Translations under genes and position numbers: made by a program
The notes under the pieces: generated by a model
Database searches by the model: none
Told to the model about the DNA's origin: nothing
What the model saw: only the letters and a program-made list of their open reading frames with translations
Origin: JBCCSZ01 sp039199225
GTDB lineage: Bacteria; Bacteroidota; Bacteroidia; Chitinophagales; Saprospiraceae
Length of the DNA: 46,626 nucleotides
Assembly: GCA_039199225.1 (NCBI GenBank)
Contig: JBCCSZ010000012.1
Location: 1 to 46,626 of the forward strand
Reading direction: 5' to 3'
In this document: one piece after another, positions 34,227 through 43,457 of the stretch
How the letters are laid out: the number at the start of each line of letters is the position of its first letter
Numbering within the stretch: position 1 is the stretch's first letter

Positions 34227-35663
34227 TTATTTTAGCTGATACTCCGGCATGCGGATAAGATATTTCAACAGGCCGTAGAGCTGCAATGGCAAGGCCCAAT
34301 AATTGACATTCCAAGTACCGTCCTGAAAATAGTTTTCTGGAATTTCACCCTTGAAACTGATCAAGGCATCTTCATAATCTGAATCGAATTGCAAGCCTCT
34401 GGGCAAGTAATAGTGGACCAGGTCACGGCAAACAAGCTCGACATCCGACTCCTCTGTCGTAATGGTTCGAACCATATCGCCCAAGCTCCCAAAGCCAAAA
34501 AGTAGCAAAATGCCCAGTTGGCTTTCAAAATATTCCCAACGATAGGCAATGCTGGTGGTGTTGATCCAACTGCGATTGCCTGGCCAGCCGGCCACATCCA
34601 CTGGGTTGAAAAGGGCCTGCCCTTGTTTGGTGGTATCGCCATAAATACCCAAGACCGATAAATCGCTGATGTCGACATTGATCTCATTGAAAAATAGCAA
34701 GATCATTTCCAGATGCCCCTCGATGATGGTTCCCATATTCTTGGTATCGTAAAAGTGGGTACTCTTGAAAAGGGCGCGCATCAGGGCAGCGATGCTCCAA
34801 TTGCTGTCTATAAATATGGTAGCCAATTCCTGAACCATGTCCTCATCCACGGTTGGATTGACAAAGTTGCAGTACAATTTAGCTGCTATAAAGGTTGCAA
34901 TCTCATTGGCTCGTTCTTCAAACAAAATCCGAATCACATCATCGTAATTCCAATTACCTGTTTGTCCAAAGATGGTCTTCACACCTGCATCGTGGGTATT
35001 GGGATCAAAGCTGATTGGCCCCCATTCCTCGGGCATGTCCGTGTAGCCGGTAAAGGCCCGCGCCGTTTCGACAATGTCTTGCTGTGTGTAGCCATTGTCA
35101 ACACCCAAGGTAAACAGCTCATAGACCTCTCGGGCATAGTTTTCATTGGGTATGCCAAGGGTATTTTGATTGCCATTCAAAAAAACCAGCATGGCGGGCG
35201 TCAGGCCAATGTCGTAAACGAAGTCTTTGAAGTTGCCCAGGGCGTGTTGTTGCAATAACTTGTGGTACTTGTACATGTAGGAGGACGACTCGTAAATGTC
35301 GAATCGGGTTACAAAGTGGTTGTGCCAAAACAGCGCCATGCGGCCGCGCAGGCCATTTTGTTGCAACTCCTTGATCCATTGCCTGGCCCAGCCGTCTTTT
35401 TGCAAGACCGATTCCAGGAGCGCCAATCCATATTCACTTTTAACCTTTTCCGACCATTCCGGTTCTGGGCTCAGCGGCAGGTTCAAAGCCTCCTCGACAA
35501 GGGCATCAACGATGGTCTGTGGATTGCCTTGGAGTGCTTGCTGGACGGTTTCGACATCTGTTCCAAAGGCCATTCGGCGGTACAAGTGAACGGCTCGCTC
35601 CTTGTTCCAGGGCATGGTGGCATCCGGGATGTAGGGGTCGATGTTTGATACAGCGCAATTCAT
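34227..35663 (-). CDS. DUF1800 family protein
   Basis: The product is 478 residues and shows the family's N-terminal helical start (WNKERAVHLYRRMAFG) and the conserved WHNHFVTR motif at about residues 112-119. NENYAREVYELFTLGVDNGYTQQDI follows, a long highly conserved family segment. No signal peptide is seen. DUF1800 and DUF1501 genes occur together very widely in Bacteroidota and Planctomycetota, but their joint function is unknown. Here DUF1800 comes first and DUF1501 follows after 7 bases, as one operon. Confidence 0.92.
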   Translation of the reverse strand: MNCAVSNIDPYIPDATMPWNKERAVHLYRRMAFGTDVETVQQALQGNPQTIVDALVEEALNLPLSPEPEWSEKVKSEYGLALLESVLQKDGWARQWIKELQQNGLRGRMALFWHNHFVTRFDIYESSSYMYKYHKLLQQHALGNFKDFVYDIGLTPAMLVFLNGNQNTLGIPNENYAREVYELFTLGVDNGYTQQDIVETARAFTGYTDMPEEWGPISFDPNTHDAGVKTIFGQTGNWNYDDVIRILFEERANEIATFIAAKLYCNFVNPTVDEDMVQELATIFIDSNWSIAALMRALFKSTHFYDTKNMGTIIEGHLEMILLFFNEINVDISDLSVLGIYGDTTKQGQALFNPVDVAGWPGNRSWINTTSIAYRWEYFESQLGILLLFGFGSLGDMVRTITTEESDVELVCRDLVHYYLPRGLQFDSDYEDALISFKGEIPENYFQDGTWNVNYWALPLQLYGLLKYLIRMPEYQLK

Positions 35664-35791
35664 TGTCAGGTGGTTAAGTGGTGTAAAAGCTATAAAATTG
35701 AAACGCCCACAGGCGGATGCTGGATGCGATATGAAAGGGATTTTTTGTTCGTTTGTCTAGAAAACGGGTTAGAGATGGAATACCCTAAAGA

Positions 35792-35825
35792 AAAAAGGAG
35801 GAAATTTGGGTACTTCCTCCTTTTT
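35792..35825 (-). terminator. Terminator hairpin after the sigma-like gene
   Basis: AAAAAGGAGGAA (35792-35803) pairs with TTCCTCCTTTTT (35814-35825) around a 10-base loop. On the minus strand a run of T follows the stem, so it probably ends the sigma-factor-like transcript. It would also work on the plus strand. Confidence 0.7.
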
Positions 35826-35833
35826 CAGGTCCT

Positions 35834-36454
35834 TCAATCGCTCATTGGCTGGTTGCCGAATAATTCATCGCGCGCTTTCTCTATGGTTTCCAAAAGTCCC
35901 CTTAGTCTCTTTTTTGCACGGTTCAGAGTAGTACCAACATCACTCACCTTGAGTTCCAGCTCCTTTGCAATCTGCTTATACTTGTATCCTTGAATATGTA
36001 ATACAAAAACTTTGTACTGCTTAGGCTTCAGATACTTCTTAAGCTTCGGAAGATATTCCGCTGGAAAAGGTGTTTCGGTGGGGGGTGTAAGATCAGCATC
36101 TGGGCTGACAGAGGATTCGAGCTGTACGTTTGAGCTGTACTTATCAAATTTTTCTTTGTTCTTCTTTTGCTTCTTAATCTTCTCTAGAAACAGATTTCTC
36201 AATGATTTCATCAAGTACTTGATACCAGCTTCCTTGTAGCCCTTTTCAAACACCTCTGGTTTTCGGTGTATTTTAGCGAGTAGTAGGTTAACCAATTCAA
36301 CTGCCTCAATGCCTACTTCTGGTTGAGAAGAACACAGTTTTCTCGCGCTAAATAGTAAAATGGTAAAGTAGGTCACAAAAACATAGTTGACAAAACAAGA
36401 AGCACCTGATTTCGATGTAGATTTCGACTCCAACATAATTCTAGTTTTTGGCAT
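35834..36454 (-). CDS. Sigma-70-like (ECF-type) regulator
   Basis: The product is 206 residues. Residues about 135-195 are a sigma region 4 helix-turn-helix (LKPKQYKVFVLHIQGYKYKQIAKELELKVSDVGTTLNRAKKRLRGLL), which reads the -35 element. The N-terminal part, expected to be region 2, is poorly conserved; a segment near 60-100 (KIHRKPEVFEKGYKEAGIKYLMKSL) may correspond. The in-frame ATG at 36436 is an alternative start. No anti-sigma factor is adjacent. The nearest upstream gene is 170 bases away, beyond a terminator and a palindrome that could be an operator. Confidence 0.7.
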   Translation of the reverse strand: MPKTRIMLESKSTSKSGASCFVNYVFVTYFTILLFSARKLCSSQPEVGIEAVELVNLLLAKIHRKPEVFEKGYKEAGIKYLMKSLRNLFLEKIKKQKKNKEKFDKYSSNVQLESSVSPDADLTPPTETPFPAEYLPKLKKYLKPKQYKVFVLHIQGYKYKQIAKELELKVSDVGTTLNRAKKRLRGLLETIEKARDELFGNQPMSD

Positions 36455-36542
36455 TAATAATTAGGTTTTTGCTTGCCACAGGCTTCTACAATATAAACTA
36501 GTAGTAAATCATACCTGGCACAGAATATTTGATGAATTAATC

Positions 36543-36570
36543 GTTAACATTATGAAAATTTTATGTTAAC
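36543..36570. promoter_or_regulatory. Palindrome upstream of the sigma-like gene
   Basis: GTTAACAT (36543-36550) and ATGTTAAC (36563-36570) are exact complements with a 12-base AT-rich spacer, about 90 bases before the sigma-like gene. The size and spacing fit a dimeric regulator's operator. No matching copy was found elsewhere by eye. Confidence 0.4.
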
Positions 36571-36588
36571 TGGTTAAATAAAAAAATA

Positions 36589-36616
36589 ATTCGGCACCCC
36601 TGCGGGGATGCCGAAT
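36589..36616 (-). terminator. Strong terminator after the 177-aa gene
   Basis: ATTCGGCACCCC pairs with GGGGATGCCGAAT around a TGC loop, with one unpaired base, and on the minus strand is followed by TTATTTTTTTATTT. It lies 7 bases past the stop of the gene at 36624. Confidence 0.85.
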
Positions 36617-36623
36617 AAAAGCT

Positions 36624-37157
36624 TTAGTTTCCCATGCTTTTCTTTTTGTTGGAAGACTGCTGTGAACTAAAAGCAGAACCCATAACTTTTTTACCTTTCT
36701 TTGCCTTGCGCTTCTGCTTTCTAAGAAGCTCCTGAAGGCTGCGTTCTTTTTCCTGTTCGACAGCCATAAAAAGGTCGGAAACAGATTGGACCTTGAAGTG
36801 CTGGTAAGACAGCAACATGCCCTCAAAAACACAAAGGGCATCCTCCAAATTCTCCACATCAACCATGGGATATTTGGCGCATACCTGCGTTTTGAGTTTG
36901 TCCATTTCCTGATGAAGTACCTCATTGGTAACTTCTTTTCGAAAAAATACATGAGCGTAGTTTAGCAATCGATCATACAAGTGGTTGTTGTCCACTTCTG
37001 TTAGGGAAAAACGGTTTAGCACGTCGGAAAGAAATTGTGTCAACAGACCATCCAAGGCCGAGGCCGGGCGTCTGACATCCGTCATGGATAATTCCAAGGT
37101 GCGACCGTCTTTGCCAATTTGATCGAAAGCATCTTTCGAGCTTTCTAAAATTGACAT
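36624..37157 (-). CDS. Unrecognised 177-aa protein with basic C-terminus
   Basis: The product is predicted helical, with no signal peptide. The first 135 residues are mixed helix, and the C-terminal 45 are strongly basic and low complexity (LLRKQKRKAKKGKKVMGS, then KKKSMGN), as in nucleic-acid-binding or ribosome-associated proteins. I do not recognise the family. It lies 57 bases downstream of the 111-aa gene on the same strand, so they probably form a short operon ended by the hairpin that follows. Confidence 0.6.
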   Translation of the reverse strand: MSILESSKDAFDQIGKDGRTLELSMTDVRRPASALDGLLTQFLSDVLNRFSLTEVDNNHLYDRLLNYAHVFFRKEVTNEVLHQEMDKLKTQVCAKYPMVDVENLEDALCVFEGMLLSYQHFKVQSVSDLFMAVEQEKERSLQELLRKQKRKAKKGKKVMGSAFSSQQSSNKKKSMGN

Positions 37158-37214
37158 CGGGTATGAAATTTAAGTTTGAGAGATACGTAAAATCCTCCTG
37201 TTAAGTGGCGCACC

Positions 37215-37550
37215 TTAGTTTCTCCGCTGCTTGGCTGCAATTTCTCGTTCAAAATATTTTTGCAATGCCTCTTTGTAATCCTCATAAGTAGTCAGTTTTT
37301 GGTACTTTTCGTGAAAACGTATGGTGTGCTGTAGGACCTCTTCTGGTCCCAAATCTATCCTATAAGTTGCAACTGCCCAGAACAAAATCCATCGCCAATC
37401 TTCGGCTGGTATGGATTCCTTGGACGGCTCGCCCCCGTTAAAACTGGGGCCGGAAGGTTTTGAGTTTTCTTCATCGCTTTGCTTCCGGCCCCTCAGATTA
37501 CTTGCTTCAACGGCAGACAATATCTCTAGTATGTCTTTAAAGTGATCCAT
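37215..37550 (-). CDS. Unrecognised 111-aa protein
   Basis: The product has a helical start (MDHFKDILEILSAVEASN), a Ser/Pro/Gly-rich middle at about residues 25-45, and a helical end with ILFWAVATYRIDLGPEEVLQ and EDYKEALQKYFEREIAAKQRR. It lacks a signal peptide. No family recognised. Codon use looks normal for the region. Confidence 0.55.
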   Translation of the reverse strand: MDHFKDILEILSAVEASNLRGRKQSDEENSKPSGPSFNGGEPSKESIPAEDWRWILFWAVATYRIDLGPEEVLQHTIRFHEKYQKLTTYEDYKEALQKYFEREIAAKQRRN

Positions 37551-37666
37551 TTATACTTATTTAATGTCCTGATGATAATTTTATCACAGGATCGCAAAAA
37601 TTATTTTCGCTTTTTTTGTCTATTGAGCTTTTACAGCTAGGTGGGTATACAAAATGGACGGATGGA

Positions 37667-38152
37667 TCATTCCGGATTTTGCTCTCTGAGCGCCTCTATA
37701 ATTCCGGTACGCAATTGATAGTCTAATGGTGGGATGCAAGAATCGATTGGCCCCAATACTGCTTCGATTTGGCGGCAAATTTCCTCTAAAGAACGGTAGT
37801 AATCCAGGTATGCTAAGCGGGTGGCATCCAATCCCTGCTGCTTACACCACTGCAGGTAGTCGCTGCTTTCCCGATAGATTTCCAAAGAAAATAGAATCAA
37901 AAACAAGCACATCAAGGGAGAATTTTCAGAAAAATCACCATATTCATCGTCAACCAGCAAGGACCAACTTTGTGTTCCAGCCATAAAATCCACCCAGATC
38001 AAAGATTTGGGCGCTGGCTGCAGGTGGCGTTCAAAGCGGAGTGGTGCTTTTTGAAAGTATTTTTGAAGCTGTTGGATTTCGGGATACATTTCAGCCGTTT
38101 TACAGTTCAAGGTCCTTACATCAAAACAGAGGATATCGGGTATTGACAACAT
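37667..38152 (-). CDS. Unrecognised 161-aa cytosolic protein
   Basis: The product starts with MLSIPDILCFDVRTLNC and has no signal peptide. The middle (PKSLIWVDFMAGTQSWSLLVDDEYGDFSENSPLMCLFLILFSLEIY) has alternating strands and helices. Size, aromatic content and the DDEYGDFSEN segment recall small immunity or regulatory proteins, but I see no diagnostic motif. The start is divergent from the GNAT gene with a 40-base gap, so the two may share a promoter region. Confidence 0.55.
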   Translation of the reverse strand: MLSIPDILCFDVRTLNCKTAEMYPEIQQLQKYFQKAPLRFERHLQPAPKSLIWVDFMAGTQSWSLLVDDEYGDFSENSPLMCLFLILFSLEIYRESSDYLQWCKQQGLDATRLAYLDYYRSLEEICRQIEAVLGPIDSCIPPLDYQLRTGIIEALREQNPE

Positions 38153-38192
38153 GATTTGAAGTCCGACCTTGTGAAAATATCAAACCATTGAC

Positions 38193-38666
38193 ATGAAAGT
38201 CGAATTTTTCTTTGAAAAAAATGCCAGTCTGCTGACAGACTTAAACGCGACGGTCCACACCAGCCACCAGCAAAGGCGTCCCGATGTTTTTCGTCCCTAC
38301 GACAGAGAAAAATTCTTTCCCTGGTTTGTCCAATTTCTCAGCAAAGAAAACACACTGTGTATCTTCGTTAAGGTGGAAGGAAAAGCCATTGGCTACGCAT
38401 TGATTACCCACAGAAAACCTGGTCGCAATCCCTTTGTCAATCCAACCTTTGAATCCTGGTACATCGACCAAATGAGTATTTTGGAGGAGTTTCAAAACAA
38501 GGGCATCGGCGGCCAGCTTATTCAATTCATCAAGGAAAATGCTTCCCAAAGAGGCATCAACAACCTCCAACTCGACGTTTGGTCCGACAACGAGCTGGCC
38601 CACCACCTGTATCAAAAGCAAGGCTTCAACACCATCCGTCAAATCATGGAATACAAGATGCCATAA
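38193..38666 (+). CDS. GNAT-family N-acetyltransferase
   Basis: The product is 157 residues and fits a single GNAT domain. The acetyl-CoA pyrophosphate-binding motif reads FQNKGIGGQLIQFI (residues about 101-114), with the preceding strand YIDQMSILEEF. The C-terminal LQLDVWSDNELAHHLYQKQGFN is also typical and holds the likely catalytic tyrosine. Substrate unknown. It starts 40 bases from the divergent gene and ends 13 bases before the next gene, suggesting a two-gene operon. Confidence 0.9.
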   Translation: MKVEFFFEKNASLLTDLNATVHTSHQQRRPDVFRPYDREKFFPWFVQFLSKENTLCIFVKVEGKAIGYALITHRKPGRNPFVNPTFESWYIDQMSILEEFQNKGIGGQLIQFIKENASQRGINNLQLDVWSDNELAHHLYQKQGFNTIRQIMEYKMP

Positions 38667-38679
38667 ATTATCTGAGGCT

Positions 38680-39705
38680 ATGATCAAATTCTTTCGAAAA
38701 ATACGACAGGACCTACTCAACGAAAACGCCATCGGTAAGTACCTGTTTTATGCACTTGGCGAAATCATCCTGGTGGTCATTGGCATTCTAATCGCCCTGA
38801 GCATCAACAACCTCAACGAAGCTAAGCAACAAGAAGAAAAAATACTTTCCGCCCTACAGCAAATTCACAGCGAGCTGGCCCAAAGTATTCGCGAAGCCGA
38901 CGAGGTCATTGAATACTATCGCGAAAAAGACTACCTGATTAACCTGTTTTTACACAACCAAATCACTGCGGCCGATTATCGAAAAAACGATCCGGCACTG
39001 ACCTATCTAATCGTTAACCGACGGCTGCTCTACATCGTCGGCAATGGCTTCAACAGCCTCCTTCCCTACATCAACAACGCCCCCCAAAAGTACGCTCCAT
39101 ACATCCATCGCCTCAAAACAATCTTTGTTTCCGATAGAGAATTGATAGAGGGTCAAAACCTGCGTATGGATAAAATCGTTGGGAATATTTTACAGCACCA
39201 AAGTAAAGAGACCCAATGGTTCGCCGACGATTACTACTTCAACACCATCAGCGAGGAGGCCATTGATTACTTCCTGAACGACGCCTTTTTTCGCAATCAA
39301 GTACAAAATTATTTCATTGAGGGGGTCAGCAACCACTACCGCCACATTTATGGCTTCCGATTGCGGGCTTTATTCATCTATCGGGACCTTACGGAATTAC
39401 TGGGCTTGGAAGAACGCATGCACAAAGACCCTACAGCCTACTTCGTCGATCCCTCCCAATTTCAGCATTTGCTAGGCACCTACACCAATGGCCAGGAGGT
39501 GCTTACCATCTCTCAGCAAGGCAAAAGAATTTTTGGCCAGTATGAGCAACAGCCGCAGGTGGAAATATTTCCGCTGAGCCCAAATTCCTTTATTTCTGCA
39601 TCCGACATGGCCTTTAAGGTCGTCCAATACGATGCTGAAGGACGAGCAATTGGCTTCCAGCGTCACTACGGCAATGAGCGGGAGTTCTTTAGAAAGGAGC
39701 AATAG
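38680..39705 (+). CDS. DUF6090-type single-pass membrane protein
   Basis: The ATG at 38680 gives 341 residues and places the family's typical N-terminus at residue 1 (MIKFFRKIRQDLL, then KYLFYALGEIILVVIGILIALSINN). One membrane helix lies at about residues 22-44. The rest is long alpha-helical with many charged residues, ending in a beta-rich region (residues about 260-341). An earlier open frame start at 38539 overlaps the GNAT gene and is not needed. The function of this Bacteroidota family is unknown. Confidence 0.85.
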   Translation: MIKFFRKIRQDLLNENAIGKYLFYALGEIILVVIGILIALSINNLNEAKQQEEKILSALQQIHSELAQSIREADEVIEYYREKDYLINLFLHNQITAADYRKNDPALTYLIVNRRLLYIVGNGFNSLLPYINNAPQKYAPYIHRLKTIFVSDRELIEGQNLRMDKIVGNILQHQSKETQWFADDYYFNTISEEAIDYFLNDAFFRNQVQNYFIEGVSNHYRHIYGFRLRALFIYRDLTELLGLEERMHKDPTAYFVDPSQFQHLLGTYTNGQEVLTISQQGKRIFGQYEQQPQVEIFPLSPNSFISASDMAFKVVQYDAEGRAIGFQRHYGNEREFFRKEQ

Positions 39706-39713
39706 ACAAAAGC

Positions 39714-40140
39714 ATGAAACAGCTCTTCGCCATCGCCTTATTGATCTCTGTTATTTGTTGCATAAAGCAAGAGCAATATTATACAATCTTCAAGTTTTGG
39801 GGGCCGTCCAGCTAACTATCCCAGAAACAAGGTCCTCTTTGGTCAAGCCCCGTTCAATACCAAGCCGACTTTGTTGCCCATATTCACTATTCTTCAGAAT
39901 TGGACGTATTCAAATCAATGCTTTACTAAAAACTAGATCATTTAAGTGACCGATGACAGAAAGGAAGGGATGCCTGTGGCATGTCGATATGTATATACCA
40001 CAAAGACTTCCTCTATCCTCGCCGAATTACTGAAAATGCCCAGCAATCGCCTTGGTCATCTGGCTCTACAAAAACGCATTCCTAAAAATTATGGAAAAAG
40101 GTAGGTTCTCAGTTTCGCATCTTGGATGTTTGCTAAACAC
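39714..40140 (+). pseudogene. Decayed lipoprotein-like gene with multiple frameshifts
   Basis: An ATG at 39714 opens a lipoprotein-like start (MKQLFAIALLISVICC) that stops after about 33 codons. Past it, shifted frames read protein-like stretches: FGGRPANYPRNKVLFGQAPF, then a segment near 39990-40080 reading YHKDFLYPRRITENAQQSPW. The pattern YLGQ/FGQ-AP-x(n)-P recalls the start of beta-propeller (PD40-type) lipoproteins, though weakly. The stops and frame changes indicate a broken gene. The original function is uncertain. Confidence 0.5.
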
Positions 40141-40831
40141 AGTGGCTAAGACTTCAACATGTGTAAACTTTCCCCTCAAAATCAATGCATAACATAAGCA
40201 ATTTCAGGCAATTTCAACAAAATCAAATTTCGTTTGTCTGTATTATTGGCAAAGATACACTCAAACAATACCACCGTTTAGGTCCATGGCGAAAGCTTCT
40301 ACCAATTGGAAGCAGCCGCATCCCACATCTTGGAAAACGAGCATTTAATGTTAAAAAGGTAGGTGTTGGTCCACGACAAATTTATTACTTGAATTATTGG
40401 AGTTTACTGATTTAAGTATCATATTTGTCATTATTTAAATTTAGTCTAAATAAATATAAGGTGCTTACTATTAATCACTGGCTAAACAGCAGATCGCTGT
40501 GTAGTCCTGAAATCTTATTGCCTTTTTGGATGTTTCTCTTGCCACAAATCGCTGGGACCAAGAGATGGGCAACTTTCACTTTATTCTTCAAAGCTTCTAA
40601 AAAGTACAAGCTAGCTAATTCAAATTCGAACGATCACGCAAAAGAACTCACTGGGTCGTTCGTCGACAAACAGTATAAACAAGGCACTGATTGGATGGAA
40701 AAATCCGCCGTACCACCATTCAACCAAAAGGTGGATGTCTATGCTATGGCGTGGAGGAGGCTGACTCATAGCTTTGGGTTACCTGATACGCTATTTCTTT
40801 CTTTTCCTAATTCTTACATACACTTACTCTT
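40141..40831. other. Non-coding or decayed stretch before the TonB receptor gene
   Basis: Short plus-strand frames (76 and 136 codons) occur here, but their products are not family-like and codon use is poor. One alternative frame near 40290-40360 reads HGESFYQLEAAASHILENEH, which looks like a true protein fragment, so parts may be further remnants of the preceding broken gene. The last 60 bases before 40832 hold a TTTG at 40773-40776 and AT-rich sequence that could belong to the receptor promoter, but no consensus -7 element is evident. Confidence 0.4.
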
Positions 40832-43366
40832 ATGAATCAATTTTATCTAAGGCAAGGGCATATCCTTGCAATTATCTTATTGCTGCTGGGTACAACTGCC
40901 TTTGCTCAAACCGGAATCGTCATTGGTAGCATTACCGATAGCAAAGGCGCTCCGCTTCCAGGAGCAAATATCCGGGTAGATCGCACCATACTTGGAACAG
41001 CTACCCGCCAGGACGGTACTTTCGCCCTTACTTCCGTCCCCGTAGGTTCTCAGACCATCATCATCACTCTTGTCGGTTACCAGCGCGTTGAGCGCGAGGT
41101 CTTGGTTCCATCCGACAAGGAGCTGCGCTTGGATGTATCGCTGGCAGATGACATCCTTCAATTAAGTGAAGTGGCGGTTACAGCTACACGCCGCGAGGAA
41201 GACATTTCACAGACACCGCGGGCGCTCGATGTCATTTCCAGCGAGACGGTTGATTTTTATGCCAATCAGAGTTCAGACCTCTCGGCAACCCTCGGAAAGT
41301 TCGTCCCTAACTTCACTTCCCCATCTGTCGGCAACAGTGTGTTTACTGCCACCCTTCGCGGCCGTGCGCCCCTCTACCTACTCGATGGCGTACCCCTTCA
41401 GACCAACGAAGGACTTCGCGGTGCCGTACTCGGTAACCTCGACCCATCTGCCATCGAACGCATCGAAGTACTCTATGGCGCCTCGACCATCTACGGCGGT
41501 GGCGCACCCGGTGGGGTCATTCAATTCTTTACAAAAAAACCCAGCGAAAAACCCATTGATGCCAATATCCAACTGTTCACCCGCAATTATTTAGTAGACG
41601 GTACTTTTATGGATGGCGAAGCGATAGATTTTCGTACAGCAGCTACTGTATCGGGAACCAAAGGAAAGTTCAACTACCTGGTCAATGGAGTATTTGAAAC
41701 AACCAATGGTCAATTCCGCCCTGATGGAGAGCGCATTGCGCCCAATGGAACTTCTTCTTACGACGACTTTTCTCTACTTGCAAAAGTTGGCTACAACATC
41801 GACAATACGCAATCTGTTGGCCTTACCTTCACTAGAAGCTATCGGGAGCCAAACGACTTATTCTTTGCTCCCATCCTTTTGGAAGAAGACCTCATTGCCG
41901 ATCCAGATGGTGCCGCCGCTGTTGGCCAAAAGGTTGAAACAGCCTTCCAATACGATAAGCCCATCAGCCAAGAGTACACTGCTCTGAATGCACAATATGA
42001 AAATACGTCTCTGCTTGGAGGAATTTTCCGCATTCAAGGCTACTTTTTCGATCTAAACTTCCAACAGGGAGGCTCAGACATTCGCCCTTTCCTCACGCAA
42101 AATGGTGGAGGCTTTCCCGACTCTTGGCCAGGCTTGTTCCAAACTAGTACGGCAGCCTCTCAATATGGTATGCGTACGGAGTACGTGCGTCCAATTGGCC
42201 AGGACATCCTCCTGACGGTTGGTGGTGGTATTCTTTGGGCGGATGATTCCACGCCAGTAACACTTTCTACAGACGGTCCATTCGATGCTGAAAATCGCTT
42301 CGACGGAGCTGGTGGCACACAAGACCAAGGTGCGCCTACAGAGTTGTTCAATGGCGGTGCCTTCTTTCAGGCCGATTACGATGTGACGGATGAACTTCGA
42401 CTCTCCGGTGGTGCGCGATTTGATGTCATCTCTTTTGAGGTACTACCCTTTATTCCAACCTTCACTCGGGTGGAGCCAGGGCAACAACGCTTGGGAGGCT
42501 CGGGTTCGAATTCTGGAATTTCACTCAATCTCGGTGCATCCTACGAAGTCATTAAAAATACTTCCCTCTATGCCAACTTTGCACAGGGCTTCTCTCTTCC
42601 CAGTCTGGCATTCCTGGTTGTCAATGTCGCTCCTGGCGTGGAAATCGAGGGAGATGAAATCGTCTCGCCACAAATTGTCAACAGTGTCGATTTTGGAATC
42701 CGTGGAAAGGTGGGAAGCAATTTTGCCTATGGACTGGCCGGTTTTTATGCTTTTTCGGAAGATGGCTCGCAAATTCGATTCGATGCCGCAACAGGCTTTG
42801 GTGAGCGCGTACAAGCTCCTCAACGCAACTATGGCTTTGAAGCGACCCTAGAGGCAGCTCCGGCAGAGGGTTTGCGCATCAGTACCAGTCTTTCCATCAC
42901 AGAAACAGATGTAGACCCCCAGGACGATGGTACCTTCCAACCAGCTTCTTCGGTCGAAACGATTCCATTGACAACTTCGCTACGAACTTCCTACAACCTT
43001 TCATCTGTACCAGGTTTGTCCTTCAGTGCCGAACTGTTTACTGTTGGCAATCGCGATCGGGCTTTCTTATTCCTCGTAGATTCCGACGATGATGGCCAAA
43101 TCGATTTGGATGACAACGACAATCCAATCCGGGCCGATGGTTACCGGCTTCGGGGATTCTCGACCGTCGATATAGGGGCAACTTACAGGTTTCCGGAGCG
43201 TTGGATGGGAAGTGTTGGCGGAAGCTTATCTTTTCAGGTACTCAATCTGCTGAACGAAACCTACGTTCCACCGATCTCACAACGCCAGTTCGGCCAGATT
43301 TTCGCCAATCGCCGCCGGAACGGCTTTGGACGGAACATCACAGTCACGCTTTCATTTGACCTTTGA
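40832..43366 (+). CDS. TonB-dependent outer-membrane receptor (siderophore-receptor-like)
   Basis: The product is 844 residues. A signal peptide (ILAIILLLLGTTAFAQ) ends near residue 26. Residues 27-110 are a carboxypeptidase-regulatory-like domain (GSITDSKGAPLPGANIRV). A plug domain follows at about 115-235 (VAVTATRREEDISQTPRALDVIS, then LYLLDGVPLQ and IERIEVLYGASTIYGGGAPGGVI). Residues about 240-844 form the 22-strand barrel, ending FGRNITVTLSFDL as expected. A calcium-like loop (DSDDDGQIDLDDND) is near residue 750. It imports a large substrate, probably an iron-siderophore, using TonB energy. No partner transporter gene is next to it. A terminator hairpin follows. Confidence 0.92.
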   Translation: MNQFYLRQGHILAIILLLLGTTAFAQTGIVIGSITDSKGAPLPGANIRVDRTILGTATRQDGTFALTSVPVGSQTIIITLVGYQRVEREVLVPSDKELRLDVSLADDILQLSEVAVTATRREEDISQTPRALDVISSETVDFYANQSSDLSATLGKFVPNFTSPSVGNSVFTATLRGRAPLYLLDGVPLQTNEGLRGAVLGNLDPSAIERIEVLYGASTIYGGGAPGGVIQFFTKKPSEKPIDANIQLFTRNYLVDGTFMDGEAIDFRTAATVSGTKGKFNYLVNGVFETTNGQFRPDGERIAPNGTSSYDDFSLLAKVGYNIDNTQSVGLTFTRSYREPNDLFFAPILLEEDLIADPDGAAAVGQKVETAFQYDKPISQEYTALNAQYENTSLLGGIFRIQGYFFDLNFQQGGSDIRPFLTQNGGGFPDSWPGLFQTSTAASQYGMRTEYVRPIGQDILLTVGGGILWADDSTPVTLSTDGPFDAENRFDGAGGTQDQGAPTELFNGGAFFQADYDVTDELRLSGGARFDVISFEVLPFIPTFTRVEPGQQRLGGSGSNSGISLNLGASYEVIKNTSLYANFAQGFSLPSLAFLVVNVAPGVEIEGDEIVSPQIVNSVDFGIRGKVGSNFAYGLAGFYAFSEDGSQIRFDAATGFGERVQAPQRNYGFEATLEAAPAEGLRISTSLSITETDVDPQDDGTFQPASSVETIPLTTSLRTSYNLSSVPGLSFSAELFTVGNRDRAFLFLVDSDDDGQIDLDDNDNPIRADGYRLRGFSTVDIGATYRFPERWMGSVGGSLSFQVLNLLNETYVPPISQRQFGQIFANRRRNGFGRNITVTLSFDL

Positions 43367-43400
43367 TAGAACGATAAAGCATGAACTAAAACAGAGCAGC

Positions 43401-43428
43401 TACGTGGGCTTTTTCTAAAGTCCACGTA
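43401..43428 (+). terminator. Rho-independent terminator after the TonB receptor gene
   Basis: TACGTGG (43401-43407) and CCACGTA (43422-43428) are complements, extended inward by CTTT/AAAG, and followed on the plus strand by AC and seven T. It lies 34 bases after the stop codon. Confidence 0.85.
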
Positions 43429-43457
43429 ACTTTTTTTAAGGAATAAAAGGCTGGGAA

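Noticed and set aside
34713..35258. 181-codon plus-strand frame opposite DUF1800
   Set aside because: It is antisense to a clear family gene, with no motif.
40425..40835. 136-codon plus-strand frame before the TonB gene
   Set aside because: The product is not protein-like, ends over the receptor start, and lies in a decayed stretch.
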